From contig CAYROP010000019.1 of NCBI GenBank assembly GCA_964426075.1, forward strand, positions 1 through 18,193: 18,193 bases of DNA, written 5' to 3'. Position 1 is the stretch's first letter. Each line of letters starts with the position of its first letter. The position numbers and the translations under genes were made by a program. Shown piece after piece: positions 11,930 to 18,193 of the stretch. Below the pieces are notes generated by a model. That model did not search any database, was not told the DNA's origin, and worked only from the letters and a program-made list of their open reading frames with translations. Source of the DNA: CAYQLK01 sp964426075. Lineage in GTDB: Bacteria; Patescibacteriota; Microgenomatia; CAYQLK01.

Positions 11930-12942
11930 AGAATTTAAAGTTTGGTAAAAGAATTGGAATAGATTTAGGTACAGCTAATTGTTTGGTTTGGCTCGAATCT
12001 GTTGGAGTGGTTATGAGTGAGCCTACGGTTGTAGCTGTTGCAACGGATGATGGTCGAGTAGTTGCGGTTGGAAACGAGGCAAGGGAAATGTTAGGAAGGA
12101 CACCAGAGAATATTACAGCACTTAGGCCATTAAAAGATGGAGTAATTGCAGATTATGAAATTACTCAGGCTATGCTTAGATATTTAATCGATCGTGTTTG
12201 TGGTAAAAGCCGATTGTTTAAGCCAGAAGTAATGATTTGTGTGCCTGCTGGTGTTACTCAGGTTGAAAGAAGGGCGGTTTTGGATGCAACAATGTCAGCT
12301 GGAGCAAAGAGAGCATATTTAATTGACGAGCCGTTGGCTGCTGCAATTGGAGCTAAAATTCCCATTGGTGCTGCAAGTGGAAGTATGATCATTGATATAG
12401 GTGGTGGTTCTGCTGAAGCGGCAGTTATTTCTTTAGGTGGAGTTGTTGTTCATGAGAGTGTGAGAGTTGGGGGAAATAAGATCGATGAATCTATTGCGAC
12501 ATATCTTAGACGCCGACATAATCTGATAATCGGAGAAAGAATGTCGGAAGAAATTAAACTTAGGATTGGAAGTGCTTTGGTTCTGAATCCAGAAAAAACT
12601 ATGGATGTGAAGGGTAGAGATTCTATTACTGGGTTGCCAAGGACAATTACGGTTAGCTCTACCGAAATTACTGAGGCTATTTCTGAACCTCTTAAAGCAA
12701 TTGTTGGAGCGATTAAGGGGGTATTGGAACAAACTCCACCTGAGTTGTCTTCTGACATTATTGATAAGGGAATAGTTATGAGTGGAGGAACTTCGATTTT
12801 GAAAAATTTTGACAAATTCGTAACTTTGGAAACAGGTGTGCCGGCTCATGTGGCTGAAGACCCACTAAAGTGTGTTGTTTATGGAACTGGAGTTGCTTTG
12901 GAGCATATTGATTTGTATAAGAAAAGTATTACTCGAAAGTAA
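11926..12942 (+). CDS. mreB: Rod-shape-determining actin homologue MreB
   Basis: Product of 338 aa, the usual MreB length. The actin-fold ATPase motifs are present: phosphate-1 GIDLGTANCLVW (11-22, Asp13), the catalytic Glu135 in YLIDEPLAAAIG, phosphate-2 IIDIGGGSAEAAVISLGG (155-172), and the adenosine motif GIVMSGGTSILKNF (282-295). MreB filaments under the membrane position the elongation machinery for peptidoglycan synthesis and so set cell shape. The N-terminal MKNLKFGKRIG is short; a membrane-binding amphipathic helix is not obvious. No mreC or mreD follows: a terminator and a 180-bp gap come next, then a glycan operon. Expression may depend on the upstream ORF and hairpin in its leader. 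Confidence 0.95.
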   Translation: MKNLKFGKRIGIDLGTANCLVWLESVGVVMSEPTVVAVATDDGRVVAVGNEAREMLGRTPENITALRPLKDGVIADYEITQAMLRYLIDRVCGKSRLFKPEVMICVPAGVTQVERRAVLDATMSAGAKRAYLIDEPLAAAIGAKIPIGAASGSMIIDIGGGSAEAAVISLGGVVVHESVRVGGNKIDESIATYLRRRHNLIIGERMSEEIKLRIGSALVLNPEKTMDVKGRDSITGLPRTITVSSTEITEAISEPLKAIVGAIKGVLEQTPPELSSDIIDKGIVMSGGTSILKNFDKFVTLETGVPAHVAEDPLKCVVYGTGVALEHIDLYKKSITRK

Positions 12943-12943
12943 C

Positions 12944-12974
12944 ATTTTTCTTCTTATCGTTTAAGAAAAATTTT
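12944..12974 (+). terminator. Terminator-like hairpin after mreB
   Basis: ATTTTTCTT (12944-12952) / AAGAAAAAT (12963-12971), followed by TTT, 2 nt after the mreB stop. An alternative fold TTCTTA/TAAGAA with loop TCGTT also exists. It is AT-rich, so of moderate strength. Confidence 0.5.
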
Positions 12975-13073
12975 ATGATAAATATTAAAATTTATCCTTT
13001 ACATTCAAATAAAAAGACTAATTTATTTTTTGCGAGTAAGAAATCAATTACAAGAAGATTATTTTTTCAGGTG

Positions 13074-13079
13074 TATAAT
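13074..13079 (+). promoter_or_regulatory. Putative -10 element of the glycan operon
   Basis: TATAAT in the context GTGTATAATT; no good -35 is visible. The predicted start near 13086 gives an A-rich leader of about 38 nt without Shine-Dalgarno before ATG 13124. Confidence 0.45.
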
Positions 13080-13123
13080 TTTCCGACTGCTAAATAACTA
13101 ATAAATTATAAATAAACTAAATA

Positions 13124-14239
13124 ATGAAGATCGGAATAGACGCCTCAAGATCATTTGGAAGTCAAAGAACGGGTACGGAGAATTATAGTCTGAAGATTAT
13201 TGAGGAGCTAGTTAAGAATCATCCTGATGATGATTTTGTGCTTTATACAAGAGAATCTTCTGGTAGAAGTTGGCCGATTAATGCTCACGAAAAAAGGATT
13301 GTTTTTCCAAGGTTGTGGACACAATTAGGGTTGGCGCTTAAAACCTATACTGATAGGCTTGATATTTTATTTATTCCATCTCACACGATGCCTATTTTAG
13401 GCAAGAAAAGCATGAAATATGTTGTAACCATACACGACTTGGGGGTACAATTTCTGCCTCAGTATGACAAGTTTCCTCACAAATACTATCTTGATTTTAC
13501 GACTAAATACGCAATTAAAAATGCTGATGGATTAATTGCGGTTTCGCAAACAACAAAAAAGGATATTGTTAATTTTTGGCCGCAAGCAGCATCTAAAACA
13601 AGGGTGATTTACGAAGGGTTTGATGAGGAGGTATTTAATGAAAAAATTTCAAAAAAAAATATTGATGAAGTTAAAAAGAAATTTGATTTGAAGGGGTATA
13701 TTTTGTTTGTTGGAACAATTCAGCCGAGGAAGAATCTATCTAGATTGATTGAGGCTTATGCCAAAATTTTTCCAAAGCTTGATGGAGTGGAATTGGTGAT
13801 CGTTGGAAAAAAAGGCTGGAATTATGAAGATATCATGAAAATGCCTAAAAAAATGGGGGTTAAAAAAAATGTAAAATTTTTGGGCTATGTATCTGATGAG
13901 TTTTTACCAGCTTTATATAAGGGTGCACGCATGACGGTATTGCCATCATTATATGAAGGATTTGGTTTACCAATTTTGGAATCAATGGCAGTTGGAACAC
14001 CTGTGGTTGTTGCTAAGGGGTCGTCTTTGACTGAAGTTGTAGAGAAATCTGGACTATTGGTTAACCCAAAATCTGTTGATGACATTGCTGAAAAGATTTT
14101 GCAATTGGCAACAAAAAAAACTTTACATACTAAGTATTCGAAACTGGCGATAAAAAGATCAAATGATTTTTCTTGGAAGACTTCAGCTATTAAGACCAGA
14201 AAGTTTTTTGATCAGATAGTTGGGGTTTATGAGTTATGA
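13124..14239 (+). CDS. GT4-family glycosyltransferase
   Basis: Product of 371 aa, GT-B fold. The N-terminal acceptor domain includes MKIGIDASRS...GTENY and the VVTIHDLG motif (100-107). The C-terminal donor domain includes ILFVGTIQPRKNLSRLIEAY (193-212), VELVIVGKKGW, VKFLGYVSDEFLPALY, and the EX7E motif of GT4 enzymes (EGFGLPILE, Glu278 and Glu286). Such retaining enzymes transfer a sugar, commonly mannose, glucose or a rhamnosyl-like unit, from a nucleotide sugar to a lipid-linked or polysaccharide acceptor; the donor cannot be read from sequence. No membrane helix, so it acts at the cytoplasmic face. It is first in an operon and overlaps the GT26 gene by 4 nt (ATGA), which points to joint action in building an envelope glycan. 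Confidence 0.93.
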   Translation: MKIGIDASRSFGSQRTGTENYSLKIIEELVKNHPDDDFVLYTRESSGRSWPINAHEKRIVFPRLWTQLGLALKTYTDRLDILFIPSHTMPILGKKSMKYVVTIHDLGVQFLPQYDKFPHKYYLDFTTKYAIKNADGLIAVSQTTKKDIVNFWPQAASKTRVIYEGFDEEVFNEKISKKNIDEVKKKFDLKGYILFVGTIQPRKNLSRLIEAYAKIFPKLDGVELVIVGKKGWNYEDIMKMPKKMGVKKNVKFLGYVSDEFLPALYKGARMTVLPSLYEGFGLPILESMAVGTPVVVAKGSSLTEVVEKSGLLVNPKSVDDIAEKILQLATKKTLHTKYSKLAIKRSNDFSWKTSAIKTRKFFDQIVGVYEL

Positions 14240-14955
14240 AATTTAGTTTATTTGAAATTCAGTTTGATAATTTGTCCAACGCCAAAGCTTTGGAAGAATT
14301 GTCGGATTTGCGATTGAGAGGTGGTTATATAGTTACGCCAAATCCGGAATTTATTGTAAGGTCAATGGCTGATTCTAGGCTAAAAAATATTATTAATCGG
14401 GCTGATATTAGCTTGGTTGATGGTGTTGGGATAGTTTGGGCGTCAAGAATTCTCGGGAAAGGCAGTCCTAATCGGATAAGTGGGGTTGATTTTATGGAGA
14501 TGGTAATTAAATTATCAAACGAAAAAGGGTGGAGAATTGGACTTTTGGGGGGAAAGGGTAATACAGCTCAAAAGTTAGGAAGGTTAATTACTCGAGCATA
14601 TCCTGCCATATCTGTTCCTTTTGCAATGTCAGGTTCTCCTGAATCTTCAAGAGACGGCCAGATAAGAGAAAAAATCGCTGGACTTAAATTAGATTTTCTT
14701 TTTGTAGCATACGGTAATCCGAAACAAGAGTATTGGATTGAGAGGAATTTAGGCAAGGTTGATGCTAAAGTTTTAATGGGTGTAGGTGGATCGTTTGATT
14801 ATTTGACTGGTAATGTTAGGAGAGCGCCTGGAATTGTCAGAAAAATTGGATTTGAATGGCTTTTTAGACTGGTGAGTCAACCTTGGAGAATTAAAAGACA
14901 GTTAAGTTTAATTGTTTTTGTGTCTATGGTTTTGAAAAAGAGGCTATTCAGGTAG
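14236..14955 (+). CDS. GT26 (WecG/TagA/CpsF) glycosyltransferase
   Basis: Product of 239 aa, the usual family length. Family motifs in order: VTPNPEF (33-39, with Thr34 and Asn36), VDGVGIVWASR (61-71, Asp62 at the position of the catalytic Asp in TagA), ISGVDF, IGLLGGKG, AYGNPKQEYWI (158-168), GVGGSFDYLTGNVRRAP (182-198), and GFEWLFRL..QPWR (205-218). Known members add N-acetylmannosamine or a related sugar (ManNAcA, Glc) to an undecaprenyl-linked acceptor early in teichoic acid, ECA or capsule synthesis. The C-terminal LIVFVSMVLKKRLFR is a basic, hydrophobic tail that probably docks to the membrane, as in TagA. It overlaps the GT4 gene by 4 nt and is followed after 13 nt by the GalT-like gene. 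Acceptor and sugar are not predictable here. Confidence 0.94.
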   Translation: MKFSLFEIQFDNLSNAKALEELSDLRLRGGYIVTPNPEFIVRSMADSRLKNIINRADISLVDGVGIVWASRILGKGSPNRISGVDFMEMVIKLSNEKGWRIGLLGGKGNTAQKLGRLITRAYPAISVPFAMSGSPESSRDGQIREKIAGLKLDFLFVAYGNPKQEYWIERNLGKVDAKVLMGVGGSFDYLTGNVRRAPGIVRKIGFEWLFRLVSQPWRIKRQLSLIVFVSMVLKKRLFR

Positions 14956-14968
14956 AATTAAGTTAATT

Positions 14969-15817
14969 ATGAATTACAGATCAGACGACAAGGGTGGTCG
15001 GTATACTATTTTTGCTACAGGTAGAACCAAAAGGCCTGATCAATCACAGGTTAAAGGTGATGATTTTTGTCCGTTTTGTCGAGAAAATATAAATAGAGAG
15101 AGTATTGTTGGTTATATTGGAGAGTCGGTTGATAACTGGAAGGTAGTTAGTATTAATAACAAATACCCAATTACTAATATCCATGAAGTGATTATTCATT
15201 CGACTGGTCATGATCGCACAATTGAAAAAATGGATAGTAATGAGATGAGTGATGTTTTCCGTATGTATCTTAATAGGTATCTTTGTCTAAAAGACAAGGG
15301 TCAGGTTAGTATTTTTTGTAATTATGGCAAGTTTGCTGGAGCTTCTTTGGAGCACCCCCACTCACAAATTATTGTCGTCGATAATCAATTAAAATTTGAT
15401 CAATTAGAAAAACAGTCCAAAGTCGAAAATATTTTTACTGAGGGTGATTTTGATGTTGTTGTTCCGGAGTATTCAGAGTATCCGTACGAGGTATGGGTTA
15501 CTTCGAACAAAAGATTTGAAGATTTTATGGATGGTGATATTGCAATTGCAGGGAATGTAACACAAAAAATTATTAATACATTAATTACTCACTTATCAGA
15601 GGTTTCATTATTACAAAAGCATTTTGGTAAACCACACTTACATTGGAAAGAATATGGAGTTGCTTATAATTACTATATTTCAACATCGAATGGGTTTTAT
15701 TTGAGAATAATTCCGAAACTTACTATTCAAGCTGGATTTGAGTTGGCAACAGGAATCAATGTAAATGTGGTGGACCCCAGTGAAGTGGTTGATTTGTTAA
15801 AACAGGATTTGTCATGA
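14969..15817 (+). CDS. GalT-like sugar-1-phosphate nucleotidyltransferase (HIT superfamily)
   Basis: Product of 282 aa. An N-terminal zinc pair lies in FCPFC (Cys34, Cys37), followed by the family strand NKYPITNIHEVIIHS (64-78). The active-site motif is GASLEHPHSQ (124-133), where His131 matches the nucleophile of GalT and Ser replaces the usual Gly of HPHGQ. The C-terminal half has LHWKEYGVAYNYY and a typical ending, AGFELATGINVNVVDP. It is shorter than E. coli GalT (348 aa), nearer to the short archaeal/Thermotoga and plant ADP-glucose phosphorylase type, so the substrates could be UDP-Gal/Glc-1-P or NDP-sugar/phosphate. The 4-nt ATGA overlap with the phosphohexomutase gene suggests that its sugar-1-phosphate product or substrate is exchanged with the 6-phosphate pool. 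galT is possible but not asserted as the symbol. Confidence 0.82.
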   Translation: MNYRSDDKGGRYTIFATGRTKRPDQSQVKGDDFCPFCRENINRESIVGYIGESVDNWKVVSINNKYPITNIHEVIIHSTGHDRTIEKMDSNEMSDVFRMYLNRYLCLKDKGQVSIFCNYGKFAGASLEHPHSQIIVVDNQLKFDQLEKQSKVENIFTEGDFDVVVPEYSEYPYEVWVTSNKRFEDFMDGDIAIAGNVTQKIINTLITHLSEVSLLQKHFGKPHLHWKEYGVAYNYYISTSNGFYLRIIPKLTIQAGFELATGINVNVVDPSEVVDLLKQDLS

Positions 15818-17568
15818 ATGAGGAATTGAAAGATAAACTGAGTTTGGAAGCTTATACAAACATAACCAAATGGTTAAGTGATGATGAATATTTATCCTTT
15901 CGTGGTGAGATAAATTCGCTTATTGAACAAAAAAAGTATTCATATTTAGAAGACTGTTTTTATAAACATATTGAAATTGGTACCGGTGGAATACGGGGGT
16001 CCTTAGGTCCGGGTCCTAACAAAATAAACCTAAGAACAATTGGTGAGGCTGCTCAAGCTTTGTGCCAATTTATGACAGAAGTGAGTCCGGAAAGTATGAG
16101 TATGGGAGTTGTTATTGGGCATGAGGTTAGAAAGAATTCGATTCCATTTGCCTCACTTTGTGCGAGTATTTTGGCCGCAAATGGAATAAAAAGTTACTTA
16201 TTTGAATCATTTCGTGCAACGCCGGAGATTTCTTTTGCTGTTAGACATTTGGGCGCAGTTGCAGGTATACAACTAACGGCATCACATAATCCGAGAACTG
16301 ATAACGGTTTTAAGTTCTACTGGACAGACGGTGGACAGGTGGTGCCACCTTTAGATCAAAAGTTTATGGAGTTGGTTCAAAATGTTGCTGAGGTTAAGCG
16401 AATGGATTTTGAGGAGGCAAAATCTGGCGGATATGTGACTATTATTGGCGAAGATATTGATAAAATTTATTGGGAAAAGGTTCGCAATCTTTCTGTTTCG
16501 AAGTCTAGAAGCGCGAAGATTGTGTTTTCTCCAATTCATGGAGCGGGATCAAAGAACGTTTTACCGGTTTTGTCTCAAGAGGGATTTGATGTTTTTGTTG
16601 TTCCTGAACAAGCGGAACCAGATGAAGATTTTCCTACAGCTGTTGGTGATCTAATTAACCCCGAGTATGTAGAAGTTATGGAGTTGCCGATGAAATACGG
16701 GGTTGAAAAAGGGGCTGATTTGGTAATAAATTCTGATCCAGATGCAGACAGAATTGGTGTTGCTTCTAAAATTAAAATTGGTTCAAATGAAGTTAGATTC
16801 TTGACTGGTAATCAGTTAGGGGTGTTGTTGACTGAATTTTTGTTAAAAAAGAAAAAAGACTTAGGGGAATTAAATAGCTCAAATTTAATACTTGAGACTT
16901 ATGTAACAACATCTTTGATTTCTAAAATTGCGCAAGGTTATGGAATAAAAGTAGTTGATGATCTTTTGGTTGGTTTTAAATTTATCGCAGAAATAATTGA
17001 AAAGCTCGAAAATAAAAATGACTTTTTGTTTGCGGCCGAAGAATCACTTGGGTATTTAGCGGGAAGTTTTGTCAGAGATAAGGACGCTTCGATTGCTGCG
17101 CTTTTGGCAGCTGAAATGGTTAGTGAGCTTAAAGATCAAGGTAAAACTATGGTTAATTATTTAGACGAGATTTATGCGAAATATGGATATTTTAAAAACA
17201 TACTTAGAATGGTTGAATTGCCAGGAAAAGAAGGTGCTGGCAATATTAGAAAGATAATGTTGGGCTTGCGAAGCCGTGATTGGACCGAAATCGGCGGTAA
17301 AAAAGTTTTGACTGTAATAGATAGATTACCAGAAGAAAAGCGAGATGAAAGCATCTATAAAACAGGATCCGCAAAAGATATGAGAACTTTTATTTTTTCT
17401 AATGACGGATTGTGTCGGTTAACTGCAAGACCGTCGGGTACAGAGCCGAAAGTGAAATATTATATTCAGTTTTGGGGAGATTTTAAGGATAAAGGATTGA
17501 TTGATAAGAATGCCGAAGATATAGAAGCGGGAATACTTGAAATTCAGGAAAAAATATTAAAAGGCTAA
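15814..17568 (+). CDS. Phosphoglucomutase / phosphohexomutase, alpha-D-phosphohexomutase superfamily
   Basis: Product of 584 aa with all four domain signatures: substrate loop GTGGIRGSLGPGPNKIN (56-72); catalytic serine loop QLTASHNPRTDNGFK (Ser157); metal loop NSDPDADRIGVA (Asp308, Asp310, Asp312); sugar loop AAEESLGY (407-414); and phosphate loop ARPSGTEPK (538-546). The length and the TASHNPRTDNGFKFYWTDGGQ context fit the PGM2/PgcA-type (YhxB) subgroup, which interconverts glucose-1-P and glucose-6-P, sometimes also ribose or deoxyribose phosphates. It overlaps the GalT-like gene by 4 nt and ends the operon, 1 nt before the end of the convergent regulator gene. It would feed hexose-1-phosphate to nucleotide-sugar synthesis for the two glycosyltransferases, or return it to glycolysis. 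Confidence 0.94.
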   Translation: MNEELKDKLSLEAYTNITKWLSDDEYLSFRGEINSLIEQKKYSYLEDCFYKHIEIGTGGIRGSLGPGPNKINLRTIGEAAQALCQFMTEVSPESMSMGVVIGHEVRKNSIPFASLCASILAANGIKSYLFESFRATPEISFAVRHLGAVAGIQLTASHNPRTDNGFKFYWTDGGQVVPPLDQKFMELVQNVAEVKRMDFEEAKSGGYVTIIGEDIDKIYWEKVRNLSVSKSRSAKIVFSPIHGAGSKNVLPVLSQEGFDVFVVPEQAEPDEDFPTAVGDLINPEYVEVMELPMKYGVEKGADLVINSDPDADRIGVASKIKIGSNEVRFLTGNQLGVLLTEFLLKKKKDLGELNSSNLILETYVTTSLISKIAQGYGIKVVDDLLVGFKFIAEIIEKLENKNDFLFAAEESLGYLAGSFVRDKDASIAALLAAEMVSELKDQGKTMVNYLDEIYAKYGYFKNILRMVELPGKEGAGNIRKIMLGLRSRDWTEIGGKKVLTVIDRLPEEKRDESIYKTGSAKDMRTFIFSNDGLCRLTARPSGTEPKVKYYIQFWGDFKDKGLIDKNAEDIEAGILEIQEKILKG

Positions 17569-17569
17569 A

Positions 17570-17764
17570 TTAGTCGGGGTTAATGCCAAGAGCCCAAAGT
17601 ACAGCCTCTTTTTTGTACCGTCTATCGCCCCGTGAATTGATTCTGATGGGTGTTAGTTTGCCTCGATTACCCCAGCGTTTAATTGTCAGGGGAGAAACAC
17701 GCAAAATTTTTGCAACTTCTTTTACAGTTAATAACTCTGGCCAGTCTTCTCCAATTTTTGCCAT
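17570..17764 (-). CDS. Small excisionase/MerR-type helix-turn-helix protein, 64 aa
   Basis: Almost the whole protein is one winged helix-turn-helix domain of the excisionase (Xis/BldC-like) type: LLTVKEVAKILRVSPLTIKRW (11-31) followed by the wing GKLTPIRINSRGDRRYKKEAV. Length matches stand-alone members. There is no integrase or phage gene in the window, so a free transcription or nucleoid-type regulator is as likely as a recombination directionality factor. It has its own promoter (17792-17820) after the rplL terminator. It converges on the phosphohexomutase gene with only 1 nt between stop codons and no terminator, so the two transcripts should overlap. No Shine-Dalgarno precedes ATG 17764. 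Confidence 0.88.
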   Translation of the reverse strand: MAKIGEDWPELLTVKEVAKILRVSPLTIKRWGNRGKLTPIRINSRGDRRYKKEAVLWALGINPD

Positions 17765-17791
17765 AATTTTTTGTGATTCAAACTATATTAA

Positions 17792-17820
17792 AATATATCG
17801 GTTTGACTTGAATATTACAA
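17792..17820 (-). promoter_or_regulatory. Putative promoter of the HTH regulator
   Basis: On the minus strand TTGTAA (17815-17820), exact 17-nt spacer, TATATT (17792-17797). The leader of about 20 nt is AT-rich. Confidence 0.55.
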
Positions 17821-17838
17821 GGGGTTGATTAAATAAAA

Positions 17839-17878
17839 CCACAAAAAACACCCCTAGTTTAGAGGTGTTTTTTGGTTT
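17839..17878 (-). terminator. Terminator of the L7/L12 operon, probably bidirectional
   Basis: AAAAAACACC (17843-17852) / GGTGTTTTTT (17864-17873) with further inner pairs and an outer AAACC/GGTTT. On the minus strand it is followed by GTGGTTTTATTT. It lies 20-50 nt after the rplL stop. Confidence 0.88.
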
Positions 17879-17894
17879 ATTTGAAATAAATAAA

Positions 17895-18193
17895 TTACTT
17901 CAGTTCAACTTTAGCGCCTGCTTCTTCAAGCTTTTTCTTAGCTTCTTCAGCTGCTTCTTTTTTAGCGTTTTCGATCAAAGTTTTTGGAGCGGCATCAACT
18001 AAAGCTTTTGCTTCAGCTAAACCTAATTCCTGGTTGATTTCACGAACTGCTTTGATAACGGCGATTTTGTTTGCGCCTGCTTCAGCTAAAACGACTTCGT
18101 ATGAATCCTTCTCTTCAGCTGCTGGTGCGTCAGCAGAGCTAGCTGCACCTCCTGCGGCAACTGCGACAGGGGCTGCGGCGGTAACACCGAATT
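17895..18193 (-). CDS. rplL: Ribosomal protein L7/L12, C-terminal part (cut by the window end)
   Basis: The last 99 codons are present. In order they hold the end of the N-terminal dimerisation region (FGVTAAAAPVAVAAGGAA), the flexible Ala-rich hinge (SSADAPAAEEKD), and the complete factor-binding C-terminal domain: SYEVVLAEAGANKIAVIKAV, REINQELGLAEAKALVD, AAPKTLIENAKKEAAEEAKK, and the terminus LEEAGAKVELK. L7/L12 forms the ribosomal stalk that recruits and stimulates translation GTPases. The start lies beyond base 18193, where rplJ is the usual upstream neighbour. It is followed by a strong terminator, which fits its place at the end of an L10-L12 unit. The C-terminal helix region is slightly Glu/Lys/Ala-rich but ordinary. 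Confidence 0.97.
   Translation of the reverse strand, partial: FGVTAAAPVAVAAGGAASSADAPAAEEKDSYEVVLAEAGANKIAVIKAVREINQELGLAEAKALVDAAPKTLIENAKKEAAEEAKKKLEEAGAKVELK

Noticed and set aside
12433..12849. Minus-strand ORFs of 138 and 121 aa inside mreB
   Set aside because: Shadows of a fully conserved MreB coding frame.
17583..17828. Plus-strand 81-aa ORF over the HTH gene
   Set aside because: The minus frame gives a textbook excisionase-type HTH; the plus frame matches nothing.
1..18193. Alternative genetic code with TGA as glycine (as in Gracilibacteria/SR1)
   Set aside because: TGA terminates several genes at the expected family length (GT4, GalT-like), and no in-frame TGA interrupts conserved domains.

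Overview
The window looks like a chromosomal segment of an uncultured Candidate Phyla Radiation (Patescibacteria) bacterium, most likely of the Microgenomates/WWE3 (Katanobacteria) type. The reasons are AT-rich DNA, short intergenic gaps, very few Shine-Dalgarno sites, large secreted proteins with Pro-Thr linkers, tRNAs without an encoded CCA, and a membrane-anchored PEGA/beta-propeller protein. This lineage call is inference from style, not from a phylogenetic marker. TGA is used as a normal stop, so the code is standard (table 11), unlike Gracilibacteria/SR1.

Region 1 (1-2148) is RNA-rich. It holds a small unrecognised CDS (197-562), a self-contained 5S rRNA unit with its own promoter and terminator and no 23S nearby, a small basic ORF or structured RNA (994-1167) with its own promoter and terminator, and tRNA-Pro(CGG) on the minus strand. 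A hairpin-dense intergenic stretch of about 630 bp follows, then tRNA-Arg(CCT). That stretch carries two extra partial copies of the 5' end of tRNA-Arg, one inverted and one direct.

Region 2 (2149-10293) is a five-gene cell-surface locus on the plus strand. It encodes a sortase, a membrane-anchored SurA-N-like protein, a 995-aa secreted multidomain protein, a small single-pass membrane protein, and a 941-aa secreted protein with FN3-like domains and an unusual Phe-Tyr-Pro repeat. Genes 2-3 abut and genes 4-5 overlap. The two large proteins share a homologous C-terminal domain of about 235 aa and end in nearly the same residues, but neither has an LPXTG sorting signal.

Region 3 (10457-12942) has a minus-strand PEGA/propeller envelope protein divergent from mreB. 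The mreB leader contains an out-of-frame duplication of the gene start: a 29-codon upstream ORF ending in an ATGA overlap with mreB, plus a hairpin over the ribosome-binding region.

Region 4 (13124-17568) is a tight four-gene glycan operon: a GT4 glycosyltransferase, a GT26 (WecG/TagA/CpsF) glycosyltransferase, a GalT-like nucleotidyltransferase, and a phosphohexomutase. It plausibly links sugar-phosphate and nucleotide-sugar metabolism to envelope glycan assembly.

Region 5 (17570-18193), on the minus strand, has a 64-aa excisionase/MerR-type DNA-binding protein and the C-terminal part of ribosomal protein L7/L12 with a strong terminator.
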